Positions 1 to 12,538 are shown, counted from the stretch's first letter. The stretch is 64,000 bases of DNA from Marsupella aquatica (GCA_973895155.1 OZ316897.1:20832001-20896000), one strand, 5' to 3'. Translations and numbers: made by a program. Notes: generated from the letters alone by a model not told the origin.

Positions 1-666
1 AACAAGACGACCAAAGTAGACACTAACCTTGTGTGGCTTGCCATGTGTGAAGGTTTGATGTCCTAAATGGCAATCAGTTCGACAACAGCATCAGGACAGT
101 TGTTGGGCGCGTTGTGAAGGACTTCAAAAGTACTTCGTCGCATGAACAAATCTTCACAGTACGTATTTGATTTAAAAACTGTGTTCCAAGGCTGATGCAA
201 ATTTCCAGAAGCGATGCTGTTGCCTTTCTGAGACAGCTGTTTCTATCTATCACATACAATTTGACTGCTTGTCTGAAATTGGCAATACATATTTCAGGTG
301 GAAGTATATTGGAGCAAGGGACAAGAAGCATTTGATCCAATGCGTCCGCTTCAAATCACAGCAAGAGATTTGTTTTCGCTGCATCCCCTTCGTCAGGTGT
401 GGACCGATGCAATGCCCTTCGGCGCCTGAATCAATGAGGCCATTTTTGTCTTGTTGGGAGGTTCACTGAACAGACTTGGGCAGCAATTTCCTTGACACAT
501 TGAACTCACTAACGTAACAAGCTCAATTGCTTCATGACGCACTAAATGTTGGGTTTTGTTGCAGAGATGGATAAATGAAGATGCCAGAAAAGGACTGCTC
601 GATGAGAAAAGGATCTTTACGCTGGATAAGAAGAATATGAAGGATTGGGTGAAGGTTACTCCATAA
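1..666 (+). CDS. 3' end of an unrecognised multi-exon gene (last three exons)
   Basis: Three exons can be read with correct splice sites and phase: 78-158, 298-396 and 565-666 (stop TAA at 664-666). All junctions are phase 0 with AG acceptors and GT donors (GTACGT after 158, GTGTGG after 396). Together they give 93 codons of a carboxy terminus that begins FDNSIRTVVGRVVKDF, has a middle part with VEVYWSKGQEAFDP, and ends KNMKDWVKVTP. It is rich in charged residues, with no membrane segment or signal visible. The 5' part lies outside the window; bases 1-77 look like intron. I do not recognise the family. It runs towards the eIF3h gene, with about 1.25 kb between the two stop codons. The exon model is well supported; the function is unknown. 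Confidence 0.65.
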
Positions 667-1911
667 CGACAGGTGGCTAAATATGTATATTTAGCCACAC
701 ATCTGTACCTATGGTCACTGTTTGAACTGGTAATACACCTGGTATCCGGTTTCTGCCTCACCAACACAAGATTTCTATTGAGTGAAATTCAGAACAAGAG
801 AACAGGAAACACTGATTAAGTAGTACGTTACAGTCACCATTCAGTGGTCTCAATTTGAATCATTTTGATCTGCCAGTCTGGAAGCTTTTGCAGTAGTAAG
901 GTCGGGTTCAGAAAAAGTGGGCATTCAGAACCTGCTTATCACAAAGCCATGATTTCGAGCCCGAAAGGGTTTAGTCCTGTCGTGCCTGAGTTCTTACCTA
1001 ATCGTCTAGCAAGATATAGTCTCAGTACTACTGTTAGGATGGAAATCGAGATTTGTACCGAACCTTCTGAAACCTCGGGAGCGAAATCATCATTTCCCTC
1101 GGTGAAACTCAAGTGATCAGTTTGTACAACTCACTAATGTACATACTGATCACTTGAGTTCTCCCTGTCCAGGAGTGGATAGGTCACGCCCACCCAGAAT
1201 TCACATTGAGAAGATTGAAAACCGCGCATGAGTTCACACGACCGCAAGGTATCTGTAGAAACCTTCTAATAGGTCTGCTTAATTTCATTCACAACCATGG
1301 CTCTTGAAACGCTCAAAATAATACTTGTTGCAAAGCGCCTGCCTCAGCATTACAGACATAGGACTGATATACACAGATTGCTAGGAAAATTTCCTTAAAG
1401 TACTCCATTGCAAGTGTAACGGCAGGCTATTAGCACAAACGCAAGTACCAAAGCTGAACATAAGATGGCAGTGTGGAAGATGACCAGAAATTCTTATAAT
1501 GAATGGAAATTTGACCAGCGTCAGCTTCTTTAGAGAATGTGGAACTTCTACAATAATCGGTCTGGAACTTTGCTACAAACTATTTGGGCAGCTCAATCAC
1601 TCTAACCAATGGCTACGCTTACTGGAACAACTCGATTTGTCAAAACATGCTCTACACCATTTGATGTCCTGTCTAAAATAACTCATCTCCATGCAGGCAT
1701 CTTGGATCTTGATCACTCGTGGGATAGCCACCCCGTAGTTTCACAGGTGCTTGTGGATCTCAGTACCTGCAACTTACAGACCTCGACTTCTGCATAAAAC
1801 CAACTGACCTATTGGATATGCTATTCTTTAACCATGTACCATGCATCACCATGGCTTCGGCTCCTTCCGTTCTGGATATTTGAAGGACAAAAATGTAAGG
1901 GCAGCTAAAGT
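667..1911. other. Intergenic region between two convergent genes
   Basis: No reading frame with splice support was found. The stretch should hold the 3' untranslated parts of both neighbours. The only clear structure is the perfect inverted repeat at 1106-1160, listed separately. Confidence 0.5.
1106..1160. repeat. Perfect 16-bp inverted repeat (hairpin)
   Basis: AACTCAAGTGATCAGT at 1106-1121 is exactly reverse-complemented at 1145-1160, with a 23-base spacer that itself has short complementary ends (TTGTAC / GTACAT). It lies between two convergent genes, so it could be a 3' UTR stem-loop or the relic of a small inverted-repeat transposon. No target duplication was recognised. Confidence 0.75.
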
Positions 1912-4900
1912 TCACCCTTCATGTAGAGCATCCATAAGATACATCTTGCTCAAACTTTGGCCAGAAAACCTGTACACACCAACGAATGAAGTAGTTTAGG
2001 GACCACAATAGTTCATTCTAAGACGCAGTTGACCAATACGTACAGCTCCCTGTACCTTATATTAAGGTTACAACACCATGGACTACAGAATTACAGATGG
2101 TGGTTCGAGACTCTTACCCATTGACTTGATCACAATAATTGGCCACTTGATTCGTGATGAGGTAGCTGTCAAGCCGAGAGGGCTCTGGAATTGGTTTGAA
2201 AATTGGGTTATTTGAATCCTCCTCCGGTAGAGGCTCTTCACCCGATACTCTCCTGGCCATGTTCTCAGCCCTGCGTTATGATACAATGTAATCAAGCTTC
2301 AGTAGAGGCCAAAGAGAACCCTGCAACTACTAAGAGAAATCATCCGAACCCAACTTTCAAATGATCCAAGCTGTCAACTAGCGTTGTCTGCAACAAACCT
2401 CCCTGACTCAAAAATATTGATATCCCCATAGAACTTCCGATTGAACCTTCTTCCCTCAATTTTGAAAGCGGGGACAAAAGTTGTACCTTCTCTTTTGCAG
2501 CCATGCTTGTTGCTGACCTTGTTGTCTCGATAAGTTTCGATAGTAGTATTGGAACTGAGGACGTAGATCAAAAATAATTTCAAGCAGTTAGTCTTCGAGC
2601 TTGAGTGTACTAGTTTCTAGAGATTACCATAACGCATCAAGTAGCACTTCAATTTCAAGAAACAAGCCCACTTCAGCTCATCAATAAGTGAAGCATCTGA
2701 CCTTCTGTTGTTCCATTCCCAGATCATCCATGCATTCGATCAAAAATTCCAGATTCTTTTCATAAAAGGGGTTTGTCGACAGCAAAAGGCGATCGAAATC
2801 ACTCTGTCAAGGCCAAGATCCCAAAGCAGAGAATAGGCATGGTCAGTATCGACCTCTCCGACCAGAACGGTGAAAGAGGCCAATGACCATACTTTAAGTA
2901 ATACTGACATCAATCTTGCGTAACTTTGCAAAACGAAAGCCACTGCTAAACTGTAACGACCAGAAGTAACTTGAAACATGGCGCTCACGCAGGCAAGGCA
3001 TCTTGCCTGGTGTGAGTGAATTTCATTGAAGTATACAGAAAGCAAAGGCAGAATGATGAGTGTTGCATAGGAGCAAGATCTTTCTTGGGATATACCTGTG
3101 TAGCAGGTGCATCTGTCTCCAGCTCGGTCATGACAGAGCTCACAAGGGATGAGTTGGAAATTTTCACCTGCACAACAGCTCAAGTCAAGACTCCGGCACA
3201 TTGCAGCAATCATCTAAGTCCTGGAACATATCCTAATCAATAAGATTAACTCGAAAAACAGAAAACTATCCTATTTCGGTATGGTGGCCTTACTGGAATT
3301 TCTTCAAAAATACTGGTCCAAGACATATTCTTCTCCCGCAACCTGTTTCCCAACACGATCATCGTGAGCTAAGATAACTTTGGTGACGGAAATAAATCAT
3401 AACTGCCCAGGAGCTTTGAAGTGAACTAGTGTAATACAGCACAGCAGATTGAAGTGACTGGTAGACTAGTATACTTTTCTCCGGTGAAGTTTTGGGTGCG
3501 ATATAGCTCCATGAAGGAATCGGTCAATCGGAGGGCCTTCAGGGCAAGAATGCCTTGCGATGATCTTAATGGGTCATAGATGATACAAACACAACGCTTG
3601 ATGTTTTCCTGTTCAAAAGCCACGAGAAGACGGGGAGTTCAGTTCCACATGTAACCCTCAAAGATAAGGAGGCCGGTCACAACGCCGTGCCTCCCAAATT
3701 TGCCTCAGAGAGAACATGATCTTGTCTGACGAAGGGTTGAACTTACAAATTTCAGCCAGTAAAACCTAGACTGGGCAAATATGAGATTCATATTGAACGA
3801 AAACTCGGACATTTCCTCATCAATACCTGATAGTTGAGAAAAGTCTCAATCAGCTCCACGGTTTGATAGGAACCCATATAAGTTGATTGGTACCTGTACG
3901 AAACACATCAAAATAAGCTTATCTGCTGTTGAATGAGCAACTCATTCCTTTGCCACAATTCAAATTCAAAATGAGTGGACCATAGGACAGTCAGTACACA
4001 CCAACCAACAGTGTTGTTATCAACATTGACCTCCCGCAAGCAGCGCATCATCTCTAGCTGATAATTAGCACCATCGGCCTCTCCTTCTTCATCCTCCTCT
4101 CCACCGCGACTCTGTATTTCATACGATATCTGTGAGAATGAAATCCTGGCTTGACCGCTACGACTTCAATAAATGAAAGTCATTCTACGAACTCTGGCAT
4201 TGGCGTCTCACATACAAGCAGCGAAATTGATAGCTTTTCAGATGGGTTTTTGACTGCCCACCGGGAAAGGGAAGCAATTCGTGACTTCCAAGATGCTTCC
4301 AATATCGAGCCCCAGAAGCTGACCGGTGACAAGAGCTGGTGCACTTTCCTTGCAGTGCTTTACAATCTTCAAAACCACCTGCGTTCATAGTACAAGCAGC
4401 AAATGGAGGAACATTAATCTCACGTAGGGAGCTTGCGAAACTCACGCAGAGCATAAACCTAGGAAATTCATTTCGTTAGTGCACCAGGAAATAGCCTACG
4501 ACCTCTTCACAAGTACAAGAAGGACCTGGGCATCAGAGAATTCTAGCTGACAGTTAAGCACTAAGCAGGAGCCGGAGGATTGAGGTAAGATCAGGAAAAG
4601 CTAAAACATCACTGGAAGGCGTCGCATAATGGAAGAGAGAAAATCCATGATCCAATGTGGTCACCTCCCTCGACTAACAGAAAGGCAATAATTTTACATT
4701 TCAGATGGTAAAATCACATACCAGACCATCAATCTGGACAACTCGCAGAGGAACGACAACTTCTTCGGTAGCTGCTGCTTGCGCGAATGAGCGAACCGGA
4801 GCTGCAAGCCACGATCACACAGACCAAGACCGTGATCAGACGGGAAATCTAGACGGGGGACCAGTTGCCACTACAACCGCGTACCCGATCACTACAAACA

Positions 4901-5810
4901 AGAAAACAACTATTTGATCATTCTTTCAGTAAATGGCCCACTTGAATGTAAGGGACAACTCTAGACAAAAAAAACACGTCTACCGGTACAGCAACCGTTC
5001 TTAACCACGTTAACGCACCACTGAGAAGCGCAAAAGAAGGGAAACACATTATAGAAAGTAGGAAGTTAGTATTCCGAGCCGTGCCTTCCGCCATGTTTTC
5101 GATTCCCAGATCAGGAAAATGAAAGAGGAAAGGAAACCAAAAACGAGACCCTACGACTAAATCAAACACGTCGACTCCGCAGACCAAGAGCCTGCCAAAA
5201 CACCATTCACACATAGCTGAAGCGCAGATACATGGCAGGCAGTGAAGGTGAGATGAAGGTCATACGTGCAATCCCTTCCGACATTATCTCAATTCGAAAT
5301 TCCAAGAACGAGACAGATCGTGAGTAGGGTAAGATTTCTTTGCGGGAGAATGCTCCGACCTACTTGCGAACGACTTGAACGAACGAGACAGAGTGTATCG
5401 TAGCGATTAATCCAGCTAAGATCACTGCGCCAGGCTTAAACGAATGATAAAAACTAATGCAGTTGCGATCGAATCGACGAATCAAACGAGAAAATCAAAC
5501 CCTACAGCACGAGCGAGAGCAGGAAGGAGAGAGCACAACGCGAGAGAGGTAACGCTTCTGCACCAACACAAGCTAAAACGAGAGGTAATGCTGCTATTGC
5601 ACCAACGATACTTCACATATCAGTATTAGGGTTTTTGCGGTCCTGGACCCTAAACCTTGTGCCCCTCTTGAACAATTCGGTCAGTGCGGGCGGAAGTGCC
5701 AAAACGTAATCCTCGCCATGAGCGCATCAAAATATATCTTCGAGAAGCGCAGGAGACAGCGCAAAATTTGAAGACGGGAAAGGGGTCTTACCTGCTGTGC
5801 CGTCCGCCAT
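1912..5810 (-). CDS. TIF3H1: Eukaryotic translation initiation factor 3 subunit h (eIF3h), complete, 12 exons
   Basis: eIF3h is a non-catalytic MPN-domain subunit of the cytosolic eIF3 complex, and in plants supports translation and reinitiation on mRNAs with upstream frames. Exons on the minus strand, in order: 5810-5792, 4801-4722, 4378-4262, 4111-4002, 3893-3827, 3608-3475, 3342-3294, 3167-3096, 2803-2702, 2554-2487, 2270-2118 and 1969-1912. They sum to 1029 bases (342 aa plus stop), close to the usual plant length of about 337. All introns are GT-AG and every phase closes. Diagnostic stretches include [20 protein letters not shown] (exon 3), [13 protein letters not shown] (exon 6), [12 protein letters not shown] (exon 10), [20 protein letters not shown] (exon 11) and the ending YLMDALHEG. 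The first exon holds only 19 coding bases (MADGTA plus one base). It appears intact and functional. A LINE 3' end sits about 250 bp upstream of the start codon. Confidence 0.95.
5076..5094 (-). pseudogene. Relic copy of the eIF3h first exon (dead donor)
   Basis: A third ATG-led 19-base block reads MAEGTA plus one base, but the position of the splice donor is GGAAT instead of a GT dinucleotide. The bases before the ATG (GATCTGGGAATCGAAAAC) resemble those before the real start (GATTTCTGGATTGCAATC). This suggests a duplicated 5' region whose donor has decayed. Confidence 0.4.
5266..5284 (-). other. TIF3H1: Possible alternative first coding exon of eIF3h
   Basis: Within intron 1 of eIF3h, a 19-base stretch starts with ATG and reads MSEGIA plus one base, directly followed by GTATGA, a usable splice donor. 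Its length, phase and protein pattern match the real first exon (MADGTA plus one base, 5792-5810). Splicing to exon 2 at 4801 would keep the frame. It could be an alternative promoter and first exon, or a duplicated relic. No transcript evidence is available here. Confidence 0.4.
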
Positions 5811-6057
5811 GATTGCAATCCAGAAATCGTCGGAAGCGGGGAACAAAGAGCGCGAGCGAGACGACGACGAAGCTCAGAGAGAGAGCTTCGGGAGGATTGG
5901 AGGGAAGACCACGAGAGAGATGACCTAAACCGAAACAAAGAAACATACCAGAAACTGTGTGCTCCATGTTAATAAACTACAAGCTCGGATGGGATCCCCA
6001 TGACAAACGTTTTTCTCCGATATTATTACAACGTTCTCATAGGGTCTATGCAAGCGT
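5811..6057 (-). promoter_or_regulatory. Remaining upstream region of eIF3h
   Basis: About 250 bases lie between the eIF3h start codon and the tail of a LINE. They must hold the 5' UTR and core promoter unless transcription starts inside the LINE. I see no convincing TATA box. The stretch next to the start is rich in GCGCGAGCGAGAC-type sequence. Confidence 0.35.
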
Positions 6058-8152
6058 ATATTTTTATTTTTATTTTTTGGGGAAAAAACGTGCGCACTTT
6101 ATTGAGAACAAACTAGTCTGAGGAGAGGAGACAGGAGAAAGGAACAAGGAACAAATAAGGGTTGTTGAAAGAGGGAGCACACCCAGAGAAACGAAGGTGA
6201 GACCACCCCAAACCGGCCGCCTAAGGGGAGGAGGTGGGCCATAGAAGAGAGGAGGGACCCAAAAAGCCAAAAATAAACAGAACCAACCAAGATCTGAATA
6301 TGAAAAAGGAGCAACCAAAACAGCCAACCTAGCCAGAACCACCAAAGCCCCAAGAGGCCCCCCCGCTGAACACCATCTGTCCTGGGCTGCCTTCGATGGC
6401 AATAGCCAACCACCACATCCCCAGCTGCATCGAGGCCAGACCACTCCTTGAGATCACCACGCCCTCTATATATACGAGAGTCCACCTCTATCTCCGGTCA
6501 TTCCCTGGATCACCAAGAAGAGAGCCTTGATGATTTCACCTTATTGTGCCCTGGCGATGTCCTGCGCTGGTACCCGAGGTTATGCCTCGAGATCCCTAAG
6601 CATAGCCCGGGGCAGAAACTAGCAGACCAAAGATTCCATCGTGCCTGATCTTCATTTTTATACCAATTTATGATCCTAGAGCTTGAGTGTAGAACACCTC
6701 CCAAGGAAAGCAGCCCTAGCTGATGCGACGGAGAAAAGAGATAGGCAACCAGTACGTCCAGATGCCAATTAGGTACTTTAACTTTGGCATTTAAACCTCC
6801 CACTCGCCAATCATGAGCTCCATATGTAACAGCCAGCAGCCAGCCTAGTGGAGACAGAGAGAGCAGGGGACACACCTACAGGGCCAAGGTTAGAATCCAA
6901 CCAATTACCATGAGAGAAGCTCCCCTAGATATCCGAGAATCCTGGGAATGGCACGGGACAAATGACTGCTTTCACTAGAATTGTTATCTGAGAGCCTACA
7001 GATCCTACCTATCCAACAATGTAGTTCCATGAGTAGCCTACGTATCTGTCTTTGTCTAATCTGTCTGATTGCTACATATGCAGCGGAAAAAAGTCTGTGC
7101 TTCTGTAAAGAGAGATATATGAAACCAGACTCGAATAGTCCGATGAGAATCTAATTCTGAGAGTGCGGTGGTAAAAAATGTCAATACTGGCCGCCAGCCA
7201 TTGTGAACCAAGAGCCCAGGAAGGGGGGGGAAGCCAGATGGCGGGACAGAGGAATATGTCTCCAAAAGGTGAGAACCAAGCTACCTTCTCCAATGGCAAG
7301 CGCCAGATGAGAGAACCCCACAGAGCAGCGAGAAGAAGCCATAAGGGACAGCAAGGGAAAGACCCACCAACCATTGGTACTTGTGGAGGAGGAAGAGAGC
7401 AACAAGGAGATAAATGGAACGAGGGATGTACTGTGCCATATGGTGATGGGAGGAACAGACACCAGATGAGGATCGGAACTAGCCCATGATAGAACTGAAG
7501 GGATGGGGCAATCCCAGAATAGGAGAAGAAGAGAACGTTACGGGAAGAAAGGAGGCTCTAGAACATATATTAATATAATAAGAAATGAGCCGTGGGCAAA
7601 AGTATCCCAAACAGAAAGTCAACGGGGACAACGAGAGGTCAGAGGACCAGAGATATACTTCTCAGCATAGTATAGACGATTTTTCTTTTTTTTTGAGTCA
7701 GAACAAAGAGCCACCGAACTAAGATGCTGAACGACAGATGATGCGGCCAGAAAGGGGGAGAAGACTACAATCTGGCTCTGAAATAACCGAGAGTTTCTAT
7801 TTTTCCAAAGGAGCCACATTGTTTCATAGATAACAAAAATACGAGCAGAGAGCAATGGGGTACGACCAAGGGCAAGGTCCAATGTGCTTGTGAAAGAATG
7901 TCCCCCCGAAAGATGGGAGAGAGACGGCACCCGCTCATAGAACCAGGCAGTCCGGTTCCAGGCACAAATAGCTTGCCCGCATGAGAAGAAAATATGAGGA
8001 TCTCCATGTCCACACTGCTTAGCTCATTTTCCTGAAAATAATCCTGCAGCCAGGACCCACCATAAAACATTTTTACCACAATTAGACAGATCTGATCGCC
8101 AGATCCTCCTCCACCTGCACTCCCATTCTCCTGCTGAGTCTGACGTCCCCCA
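6058..8152 (-). mobile_element. LINE 3' remnant with degenerate zf-RVT tail and A-rich end
   Basis: On the minus strand, broken frames at about 8079-7619 give the end of a plant LINE ORF2. There is a Cys-containing zf-RVT-like part, then the typical IYETMWLLWKNRN stretch seen near the end of these proteins, spread over different frames by frameshifts. About 1.1 kb of non-coding 3' region follows, with AATAAA close to 6105 and an A-rich tail (on the minus strand CAAAAAATAAAAATAAAAAT) at about 6060-6085. The 5' side is cut at 8152 by the start of a giant LTR. The element is dead. Confidence 0.7.
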
Positions 8153-11100
8153 TGTGATGCCTAGCCAGGAATCACTAGGCCAGTTTAAATGATAAAATAA
8201 GGAGTAAACCCTGGAAACACATTAGTATAGTAGCAAAAATATGGAAAATATAAACAATTAAGGGTGGCTATGGAACCCGAGCCGAGGCCGGAAGTAAAAA
8301 CGCCGGGGGGAGGGAACACGATTAGGGTTAGGGCACGCTAAGTGCCGGTGGCTATAGGTAACTAACGGGAAGGAAGACCAGTTAGGGAGGGGTAAGGATC
8401 GATCGCAAGGAATGACGGCTTATTTGCAAGCACGAACTAAGCAGACGACTACGGGAGGCCAACTACTGTCCGCTGCTCAGGCAAGCACTCGGGGTGGAAG
8501 CAGATACCAACAATCAACTCAAGAAGGGTATGAGCAACATCAATCAAGCTGCTCATTTTTGGGGATGCCTGTTAGAATGGGCAACTGAGTACATTGGGAC
8601 CTACGAGGACAAAGAATCAGAGAGAGCCGCTCGAGAACGGCAGGAGCTCGCTCGACTGTGGGAGCTGCAGAAGTCTGCCTTCTTAGGAGGAGAACTCATT
8701 ACGACTGAATTCTTGTGGACGCCTATTGCTGACAAACTCGATGATCTTCTGTTTTGTGAGAACAGAATAGTCGGCATCCGGGAGGCCATCAACCGCTACA
8801 ACGACATACATTGGGAGTTGAAGGGTAGCACGGAGGGGTGGGCGAAGGCAACCGTGCTAGGAGAAACATCCACGGCAGCCGCTATGAAGAGGAAAGGGAA
8901 CATCAATGAAGAGACCACCCCTGCGAAGAGAACGAGGTCGGCGGCACCAAGGAAGCCAGCCGAGCAAGGGAGTAGGAGGCAGGAAGAAGCCGAAGAAGAG
9001 GAGGTCGACCCCATCAATGTCGTTCCAACAAGGGATGACACCTAGAAAGGCTAGGCGGCGACCCTCCCCAAGGAAGTGCAATTACACTTTGCACGTGAAG
9101 AGGATGCTTGCTTTACGGCTATGCAGACTCGGAAGTACCAGGGCTTCATGGCTGGATCCGGCTTGGAAGCCTTTGTAAAGTTACCATGGCTGAAACCGGA
9201 GGTGCCGGATTCAGACTTATTAGAATTTGTGGGATCTTGGGAGCCCGAGACCAATTCCACAAGGGTGTATGGGAAAGAATTCTATCTCACTCCCCGAGTG
9301 ATTGCCGAAGTGTTTGGCTTGCCGATGGGCAATAAGACCAAAGTAGATACCCGGAACACCTTGCCAGACAAGGAGTTCCGATCATTCCCAGGGCCATCAA
9401 CGAAGAATGGCTTCTTTTGGAACACCTGCACCAACCCGCACATAGGAGAGAATCGATTTCTTGCGGGTAACCATGCACTGCAACTTGCCGAAGCCAGAGA
9501 TCGGCAAGGCACAGGTTTACCTGGCGGAGAGGCTAGACCCCAACCGGGACTACAACGGATACCTCCCCACCCAATTGAAGAAGATCTTGAAGGAGGAACA
9601 GCAGGTGATCGGCAAGGGAAGCGTGTCCCGGCTTGGCTATCATATGTCGATGTTGTGCCGGTATGCCTGAAGTCAGATATTCGCCCTGGTACTTCCCCTA
9701 CAGGCAAGAGCACCAGAGGAGGTTCCGGAACAGAGGCCGACAACAGAGAAACCGACCCAACCCAATAGTCCTACAATCGAACAGGTGTTTAGGCCGAGGA
9801 AGGAGGACTTGCCGATGCAGCAACCAGGCATGTAGAATCTGCTGAAATTGCTGGAGAAGGAAAGGAGAATAGCAATGGCAACAGGACCGGTACAAAATAC
9901 TGCTCCCGAAGTCCGCCTAAGCCAACTTACCAGGGAAAACCCCTTTACCGGGGTTAAGGAGAGAAGGAGGCCGGAACACGAGCCGGGAGTCCAAATGTAT
10001 GTAGGAGCCTCAAGTCCCGAAGCCGAGGAAAAGCAGCCCGAAGCTCCTGGTCGCAACAAGGAGAAGAAGAGATCAACGTGGAAGCCGGAGGAACTAGGAC
10101 CCGTGATCTGTGAGGCCGTGTTAACGGCAAACCCAGGAGAGCAACGGGGGAGCCGGTAGTCCAAGCCGTAGAGGAGGCGGTAAAAGACTACGAACATGAT
10201 GACTCCGACTACGGGTCGGACCATCATGTTCTAGGAGTAAGGACCTGTGGCAGGTTCATCCCCACTCTTCCAAGAGTAGTTCGAGGGGACCCCACCTAGC
10301 AGAGCAGCCCCGAGTCTCCCCCACCAAATATCGCTCCCCCGAGCTTTGACGACATAAAACAGATGGCACAAGAGTTTCAGGAGCAACTCAGGGAGGAAGA
10401 GAAGGCAGCCCTGGCTAGGGAGAAAGATTTACTAGGGGGAGAATGGCCAGAGCACATCAGGCGGCTTGCAGAAAAACAAAACAGCCCTCCAGCCACGATA
10501 GAAGAAATCCGCAAGGCGGCTTGGGAACAAAGGCCGCAATGGTTGATGCCGATGACTTCTACTCACTCCGCCTATGCTCAAGAAAGAGCCATGGAGTACG
10601 GGGAGATGTGTGGGGAACTTGCGCTCAACATCTTTGGGGAGGAGTTGGAGCAGGGACCCTTTTTCCAGAGGGAGATGTTGGAGAAGCGCCGATTAGAAGA
10701 AGCGGTGGCTTTGGAGAGAAGGACGAGGTCATTTGTCAGCTTAGGGCAAGGGAAGCCAAGGTAGAAGACCTGAAGGCGGCCAAGAAAGCCCAAGATGAGT
10801 TGAAAATTAAGCGGCATCAGCTAAACATCATGCAGGGGCAATTGGATACCGCGTAGTCTGATATTCAGATTATCAAGGATAAACTGACTCGGACCCAAGG
10901 AGAGTTGGCCGATGCGATCAAGGAGAAGGAGAAGTGGAAGCGAGAGCTGAGAGACACAGAGGAGGCCCACATAGCAGCCAACAATCGGGCCATGGCGGAG
11001 ACCCAGAGAAGGGAGAGGGCGTTGAAGGGGGAGCTCGAGGATATCCGCGGAGCCCTTGAGCAGAAGGAGGCCGAGTTAGGAAAATCCTATTAGGCGATTA

Positions 11101-11288
11101 TTGTGTTACGATAGGAGCTTGCATCCCTGACGGCCAGCTTCAAGGCCGACCTCCGTGAGAAAGACGACCAGCTCGACTAGACTTATGCCAAGATGAATAA
11201 AATGGAGTCTGAGGTCGTAACGGAGCTCGACAAGGAGCTAAGAGCAACCCAGGAAGAGAGGGCTACCTTAAAAAGGAAGCTAGAGGAA
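8153..11288 (+). mobile_element. Decayed, truncated copy of the giant LTR (family P)
   Basis: It begins TGTGATGCCTAG, the same terminal sequence as the LTRs at 20027 and (inverted) at 37306, and stays alignable with them for about 3.1 kb. It breaks off at 11288 where a new TGTGACAGG-type sequence starts. It is clearly older than the other copies, with many substitutions and several stops and frameshifts. It is inserted in the LINE at 6058-8152, which gives a relative age order. Confidence 0.8.
8270..11288 (+). pseudogene. Broken copy of the LTR-encoded accessory protein
   Basis: The start codon at 8270 and the longest open stretches (8494-9045, 9076 onward, 10363-10764, 10905-11093) match successive parts of the intact frame at 33559-37191: the globular part with EFYLTPRVIAEVFGLP, the QEFQEQLREEEKAAL stretch and the coiled coil. 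In-frame stops (for example TAG at 9043, 10297 and 11091) and frameshifts break it. The carboxy-terminal part is missing. Confidence 0.75.
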
Positions 11289-12205
11289 TGTGACAGGGCC
11301 CCAAACCCGGTAGTAAGTTAGTGATGACTTATAATTGCATATATAAGTAAAAAGACAAGTAAGTGTAGTAAAAGTGTTTGGATTTTCAAATTTTTTATTT
11401 TTGTTAGTTCTAATAAATGGATGCGACAACTGGAGGCCGGAGTTGAGAGGCGTGTCGGGCGGTGACGTATGACAAGGGAACCATTGAGGGGGTACAAGGA
11501 GGCCACAAGGCAGCCCAAGGAGTTGGAGCCAAGGTGTGGGCATCTTGGAGGGGTGGGGGCTGGTCGGAGGCTCCACATAAGGCGCAAAACGGGAAGAATG
11601 ACCAAAATATAGAAAACATTGAAACTTAAAACAGATGTTGTTGCGCTAGTACTATTCCAAACATGGTCATGTTTGGATTCATTTTGAAGCCCTCAATGAG
11701 CTTCATGCAAAACTGAGGTTCTCTAGTTTATTTTAGGTCTATATAAAATAGTGATATCTTGAGGGACCTCAACACTTGTAAAACAACAAACTAGGCAATC
11801 TTGGAGTAGTGATGGTGGGAGGGCCCTTAGAAGGAAGGGGTTCTCACACTTGTGTTCCCCTTCACTATTTGTGTGGTCCTCACATGGTTTTTGTTCTCTT
11901 TCCCTTCCCCACTCCGTAGAAGGGGCCCTCACACTTTCTTCCTTCCCTTTTTTTCTCTTCTCACTTGTGGGGTTTCCACCCATACCTAAACTCTAATCCC
12001 TTTCCCTCTTGTGCTTGCTTTCAACGTGTGTACGGACCCTGCTTGTACAAACATCAGATTTTTTACCATCTCAAAATCAGGAGTCTATGGGCTTGTTGGA
12101 AAGAGCTCGTCGAGCTGAATCCAACGATGTGTCACACGGCCGGAACGAAGCTACGATGGGGGAGATACGACAAATCGCATTTTTGAGAATATGAGGGTTT
12201 TGAGG

Positions 12206-12225
12206 CCGTACGGACGTCCGTACGG
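12206..12225. repeat. Perfect 20-bp palindrome
   Basis: CCGTACGGACGTCCGTACGG is its own reverse complement with no spacer. It sits in the probable LTR at 11289-15889 and could be a protein-binding site. Confidence 0.85.
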
Positions 12226-12538
12226 AAGGAGGCCCCGGCTTTGCAAGGGAAGTAGGAGGTAGTAGCACATACGGGGAAACCCGTGATCCGTGTTTTGCAA
12301 AGCCGGGGGAAACATGTTGTACGGACGAAACGAAGGGAGACGGTGCCCCGTAAACACTTAAACGATCATATCTTGGCCGTTTGACCTCCGTTTTGTGCAC
12401 CGTTTATGGAGCCATGATCAGGAAGAGGAGGGCTCCTCAGATATGTTTTCAGAAGTGAATTCTGAGAAAATTTTAGTTTCGATAATTATAGGGGCCCCCT
12501 CCTTTTACAACGAACCGGTGGTGGCGAACAGGAGGATC

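Noticed and set aside
6070-7489. Open frames in the LINE 3' region
   Set aside because: They overlap on both strands, have no domain and no splice support, and lie in the non-coding tail of a dead LINE.
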